Virus record (IMG/VR): IMGVR_UViG_3300042357_000266
Location: 1-22,488 of that record
Length of the DNA stretch: 22,488 bases
Origin: a virus
Reading direction: 5' to 3' (one strand)
This document shows, piece by piece, positions 19,391-22,488 of the stretch. The number at the start of each line of letters is the position of its first letter. Position 1 is the stretch's first letter. Both the position numbers and the translations under genes were made by a program. The notes under the pieces are model-generated. The model was given only the letters and a program-made list of their open reading frames with translations, was not told where the DNA came from and made no database searches.

Positions 19391-21540
19391 TGGACACCAT
19401 GGGGCTCTCCACTGACGCTGCCGAGAACTCCGAGGACGGCGGGCTGCCGCCACTCCCCGAGGACGGCATCAACCAGAAGCTGATGGAAGACGCACTTCGG
19501 TCAGTGGCGACCTCGTGGCTGGAGAAGATCAAGGCTTCCGAGACCCACAAGCGGCCGTTCTCCATGGACGCCCAGGAAGCCAGGGACTTCTTCGACGGAG
19601 CTGCGGACTGGTTCTGGAAGGGGCGAGGCGACGGTCCTGGGGCATCCCCCAACTACTCGAAGCTGGCCCCCCCGAGCTTTCGGATGTGCGTGAACAAGGC
19701 TTTCGAGGCCGTCAAGCTCTTTGCCTCTGTCATCTACCACCGAAATCCGGTCAGGACCGTGACTCCCAGGCCGTTCCCGATGGTGACCCCGGTCGCCCTT
19801 GGGATCGACCCGAGCGCCCCGCCGCAGGTGGACCCGATGACGGGCCAGCCAGCCCAGGATCCTCGCATCCAGACGTTCATCCAGACCTCCAACATGATCG
19901 CCATGGAGGACGAGAAGAAGAAGGGCGTCTCGGCTCTGGTCGAGGCTTACCTCAACTACACACCCACCGAGCTGAACCTCAAGGAACACTCTCGGAAGTG
20001 CGTGGATGAAGCGATCGTCACCGGGCTGGGTCTTTGGTGGACGGAGCTGGTCACGCTCGAAGGTCCCGGCGGTCAGCCGTTCGGCATGATCGGCAGCTTC
20101 TTCGACAGCAGCGACAACATCCAGTGGGATCCTGACGCCGACGAGCAGGAGGACATCCTCTGGGTTGCCAGGCGGTGCGTTCACCCCATCGACCAGGTTG
20201 CCAAGCAGTACGGCGTGTCTCGGGACGACCTCAAGGGCCACATCGAGAGCTACTCGTCCAGGTCCCAGGAGCAAGACCAGGGGTACAAGACCAAGCGACG
20301 GAACGGCAAGACGAACGACCTGATCGTCTACTGGAGGATCTACTCCAAGACTGGCTTCGGCCACACCCTCAAGGGAGCCCCGAAGGAACACAAGGAGACG
20401 TTCGACTCCCTGGGGGACAACTGCTACATCGTGGTGGCCGAGGGGGTGGACTGGCCGCTGAACTGCCCGAAGCAGCTCGCCCTTGAGCCGCCTTCCCCCG
20501 AGACCGGACTGCCCGAGCAGATGTTCGCCAAGACCCGCTGGCCGATCCCCTTCTATGCGGACAACAACGGCTGGCCGTTCGTGCCGCTCCAGTTCCACCG
20601 GAAGACCGGGTACTCGTGGCCGATCTCGCACCTCAAGCCAGCCATGCCCGAGCTGAAGTTCATCAACTGGGCCATGAGCTTCCTTGCCACCAGGATTATG
20701 ACTTCCTGCAAGACGGTGATCGGGGTAAGCAAGGCCGCTGACCAGGACGTCAAGGACCAGCTCGCCAAGCACGAAGAGAACGGATTCTCGACGATCGAGC
20801 TGTCCGAGACCCTGGGCCGGTCGATCAACGACATCGTGTCTGTGTTCCAGCTCCCGACCGTCACCCCGGACATCTGGCAGATCCTCCAGGCTGTCATGGA
20901 GATGTTCGAGAAACGGACGGGACTGACGGAACTCGTCTATGGCATGACTCGAAATCAGTTCAGAAGTGCAGCAGAGGCGCAGGTCAAGTCGGAACAGATC
21001 AGCGTCAGACCCGACGACATGGCCAATGTGCTTGAAGACGCTATGGGACTACTGGCCCGCAGGGAAGCACTTGCAGCCAGATGGTTGCTGACCGGCCAGG
21101 ACGTCGTCCCGGTTCTCGGCCCGCTGGGTGCTGAAGTCTGGGAGTCCCAGATCCAGCAGCTCGACCTCAACACGGTTGCCCGAGAGTACGAGTACCGCAT
21201 CGAGGCTGGTTCTGCCCGCAAGCCGAACAAGGCCAGCGAGGTGGAGCGGATGCAGATGGCAGTTCAGACCCTCGGTCCTATCCTTCAAGGTTTCGCCCAG
21301 ATGGGTCAGGTTGACCCCATGAACGCCCTGCTCCGCGACTGGTGCAAGTCCATCGACATCGACCCGAACCCGTACATGATCCAGCCCCCGCCCCCGCCGC
21401 CCCCGCCGCTGCCTCCCGGTGACCCCGGCCAGCCCACTCCACCTGGCCCCGAGGGTAACTCTCCCCCGGTCGAAGGCGGCGGCGGGGCTCCTCTCATGCC
21501 CCCGGAGCCCGAGCAGATTCCGCAGGAGATGCAGCCATGA
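19387..21540 (+). CDS. portal protein
   Basis: 717 aa. The portal forms the dodecameric ring at one capsid vertex through which DNA is packaged and ejected. Support comes from its size, position after the large terminase and typical segments: an N-terminal helical region with FRMCVNKAFEAVKLFASVIY, a strand-rich wing, a stem/crown-like helical core (LKFINWAMSFLATRIM, TPDIWQILQAVMEMFEKRTG), and RSAAEAQVKSEQISVRPDD, the pattern seen in many podovirus- and siphovirus-type portals. The C-terminal 60 residues are poly-Pro and Gly-rich, an unusual flexible tail. ATG 19387 overlaps the previous stop (ATGA); ATG 19390 is an equally placed alternative. Confidence 0.85.
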   Translation: MMDTMGLSTDAAENSEDGGLPPLPEDGINQKLMEDALRSVATSWLEKIKASETHKRPFSMDAQEARDFFDGAADWFWKGRGDGPGASPNYSKLAPPSFRMCVNKAFEAVKLFASVIYHRNPVRTVTPRPFPMVTPVALGIDPSAPPQVDPMTGQPAQDPRIQTFIQTSNMIAMEDEKKKGVSALVEAYLNYTPTELNLKEHSRKCVDEAIVTGLGLWWTELVTLEGPGGQPFGMIGSFFDSSDNIQWDPDADEQEDILWVARRCVHPIDQVAKQYGVSRDDLKGHIESYSSRSQEQDQGYKTKRRNGKTNDLIVYWRIYSKTGFGHTLKGAPKEHKETFDSLGDNCYIVVAEGVDWPLNCPKQLALEPPSPETGLPEQMFAKTRWPIPFYADNNGWPFVPLQFHRKTGYSWPISHLKPAMPELKFINWAMSFLATRIMTSCKTVIGVSKAADQDVKDQLAKHEENGFSTIELSETLGRSINDIVSVFQLPTVTPDIWQILQAVMEMFEKRTGLTELVYGMTRNQFRSAAEAQVKSEQISVRPDDMANVLEDAMGLLARREALAARWLLTGQDVVPVLGPLGAEVWESQIQQLDLNTVAREYEYRIEAGSARKPNKASEVERMQMAVQTLGPILQGFAQMGQVDPMNALLRDWCKSIDIDPNPYMIQPPPPPPPPLPPGDPGQPTPPGPEGNSPPVEGGGGAPLMPPEPEQIPQEMQP

Positions 21541-22082
21541 GGATCCCGCTGCCGTTCGAGATCGAAGCCGCCCCCGACGAGATCCGCCACCACTACGAGC
21601 GGATGATCAGGGACGGGCAGACCGAATCCTTCGCCCTGATGTGTGCGCTTCAGCAGCCTCCGGGAACCAAGGGCACCGACCGGGCGTTCCAGCAGGGCAG
21701 GCTCGACGGCAACTGGATGGACGACATGCCGGTTCACCAGGCCCAGAGGATGGTCCGCGAAGCCAAGGCTGCCGGAATCAGCATCACCGGCAAGCAGTAC
21801 GTCTCCGGTCTGGCCGACAAGCGGGGTCACATGGACCCCATGGCTTGGGTGTCGGACACGGCTGACGTCAAGGCTGTAGCCAAGGCCCGCAACCTAACGG
21901 TTCAAGGCATGGTCACACACCAGGGTACAGAGATGCCCCGGAAGCAGGTCGGCATCAACAGGGCGACTGCCAGAAAGCTGGTCCGGGAGGAGATGAGCAA
22001 GAAGCCAGGCATGAAAAAAGAGGATGCCGTGGCTCTGGTGCACGAGAAGTACAGCCTCAAGCAGACTCCGAAAAAGCAGTGA
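21537..22082 (+). CDS. hypothetical protein after portal
   Basis: 181 aa, start ATG 21537 overlapping the portal stop (ATGA), with GCAGGAGATG upstream. The N-terminus is acidic and helical (EIRHHYERMIRDGQTESFAL), the C-terminal half basic (RATARKLVREEMSKKPGMKK) with a possible DNA- or protein-binding helix. The segment WMDDMPVHQAQRMVREAKAA is distinctive but I cannot assign it. Its place after the portal suggests a head-tail connector, neck or internal protein; the sequence alone does not decide. Confidence 0.75.
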   Translation: MRIPLPFEIEAAPDEIRHHYERMIRDGQTESFALMCALQQPPGTKGTDRAFQQGRLDGNWMDDMPVHQAQRMVREAKAAGISITGKQYVSGLADKRGHMDPMAWVSDTADVKAVAKARNLTVQGMVTHQGTEMPRKQVGINRATARKLVREEMSKKPGMKKEDAVALVHEKYSLKQTPKKQ

Positions 22083-22096
22083 TCCATCTGGGGTGC

Positions 22097-22114
22097 GTTG
22101 CGACATAAATGGGG
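22097..22114 (+). promoter_or_regulatory. promoter-like motif 5 (GCGACATAAATGGGG)
   Basis: An exact copy of motif 2 (9519-9533), 29 bases before the start of the 104-aa gene, in the 60-base spacer after the 181-aa gene. Confidence 0.55.
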
Positions 22115-22142
22115 CAGACGCCCACTCTATGTCGAGGTCACC

Positions 22143-22457
22143 ATGCCCAAGATGGAACGCAACGCCGGGGTCATGCCGGTCAAAATCACCTCGGATGTCT
22201 CCACCTCCCAGGTGATCCCCTTCCACGCTTCGGCTGGCGGGATCCTGATCGCTGAGTCTGGTTCCGGGACCGTCCAGTGGTCCTGCCTGGTCGAGCCGGG
22301 CGGCACCCCGTTCCCCCTGTACGACGAAGAGGGGAACAGAGCCGAGACCCTCATAACTGAGGGTAACGCCGTTGCCCTCCCTGGGTGCGTCTACTCCGTC
22401 TCCTACCTCGTGGGCGAGGGGGCTGACATCGAAGGCTACCTCTGTGCGAGCGGCTGA
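22143..22457 (+). CDS. small beta-rich hypothetical protein (104 aa)
   Basis: 104 aa, start ATG 22143 (MPKMERNAGVMPVKITSDV) with GAGGT 4-5 bases upstream. The pattern is strand-rich and Gly/Val-rich throughout (SAGGILIAESGSGTVQWSCL, ITEGNAVALPGCVYSVSYLV), with two Cys and almost no helix, fitting a small beta-sandwich such as a decoration, neck or tail-associated protein. No family is recognised. The 31 bases after its stop to the window edge show no feature. Confidence 0.75.
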   Translation: MPKMERNAGVMPVKITSDVSTSQVIPFHASAGGILIAESGSGTVQWSCLVEPGGTPFPLYDEEGNRAETLITEGNAVALPGCVYSVSYLVGEGADIEGYLCASG

Positions 22458-22488
22458 TGCCCCACTCCCAAATCACCCTCACCAACAA

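Noticed and set aside
19501-20772. 423-codon minus-strand open frame opposite the portal gene
   Set aside because: Antisense shadow of a clearly coding portal gene, with Gly/Val/Asp/His-rich composition and no ribosome site or junction with any leftward gene.

Overview
The window reads as part of the genome of a tailed double-stranded DNA phage (Caudoviricetes) or a prophage-like contig. It is GC-rich and densely packed. The terminase large subunit, portal and a coat protein preceded by a scaffold-like protein are recognisable. Host identity cannot be read directly. A consensus-like Tat signal and a Sec signal peptide on two phage genes, together with purine-rich Shine-Dalgarno sites, fit a GC-rich bacterial host. 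No integrase, tRNA, rRNA or CRISPR array is visible.

The window is split by a divergent control region at about 8084-8752. Everything to its left (1-8083) is read on the minus strand. Everything to its right (8753-22457) is read on the plus strand.

Leftward module, in order of transcription: small proteins of unknown role (7766-8083, 7386-7610, 7096-7296) separated by strong intrinsic terminators; a run of coupled genes from 6992 to 5735 (two unknowns and a coiled-coil protein); a possible two-helix membrane protein; an unknown 129-aa protein; a small four-cysteine protein; two small basic proteins; a 299-aa unknown; then a MoxR-type AAA+ ATPase, two small proteins and a protein pairing a zincin-like HEAWH region with a C-terminal von Willebrand A domain. 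The last part is a phage-borne MoxR-VWA remodelling module. Genes are mostly joined by ATGA, GTGA or TGATG overlaps. Two short sequence families recur in the spacers: a GATCGATC / CCCC-TTC-GGGG hairpin element (five copies) and a pyrimidine-rich leader just before start codons (five copies).

Control region: two hairpin elements, a nested inverted repeat that could fold as an H-type pseudoknot, a long imperfect palindrome with an attenuator-like terminator facing left, and five GGTTACCT boxes spaced 20-22 bp apart. The boxes lie just upstream of a repeated promoter-like motif.

Rightward module: an HNH endonuclease that itself carries five more copies of the box, a 75-aa unknown, a protein with a twin-arginine signal, a HEIGH zincin, a 559-aa protein with Ala/Gly-rich segments, a scaffold-like protein, the major capsid protein, a probable decoration protein, a small secreted protein, two small proteins (one with a zinc-binding N-terminus, a candidate small terminase), the large terminase, an unknown, the portal and two further unknowns. 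Scaffold and capsid precede terminase and portal, the reverse of the common order. A motif related to CGACAYTTACGGG recurs five times at the heads of rightward gene groups and is the best candidate for a phage-specific promoter.
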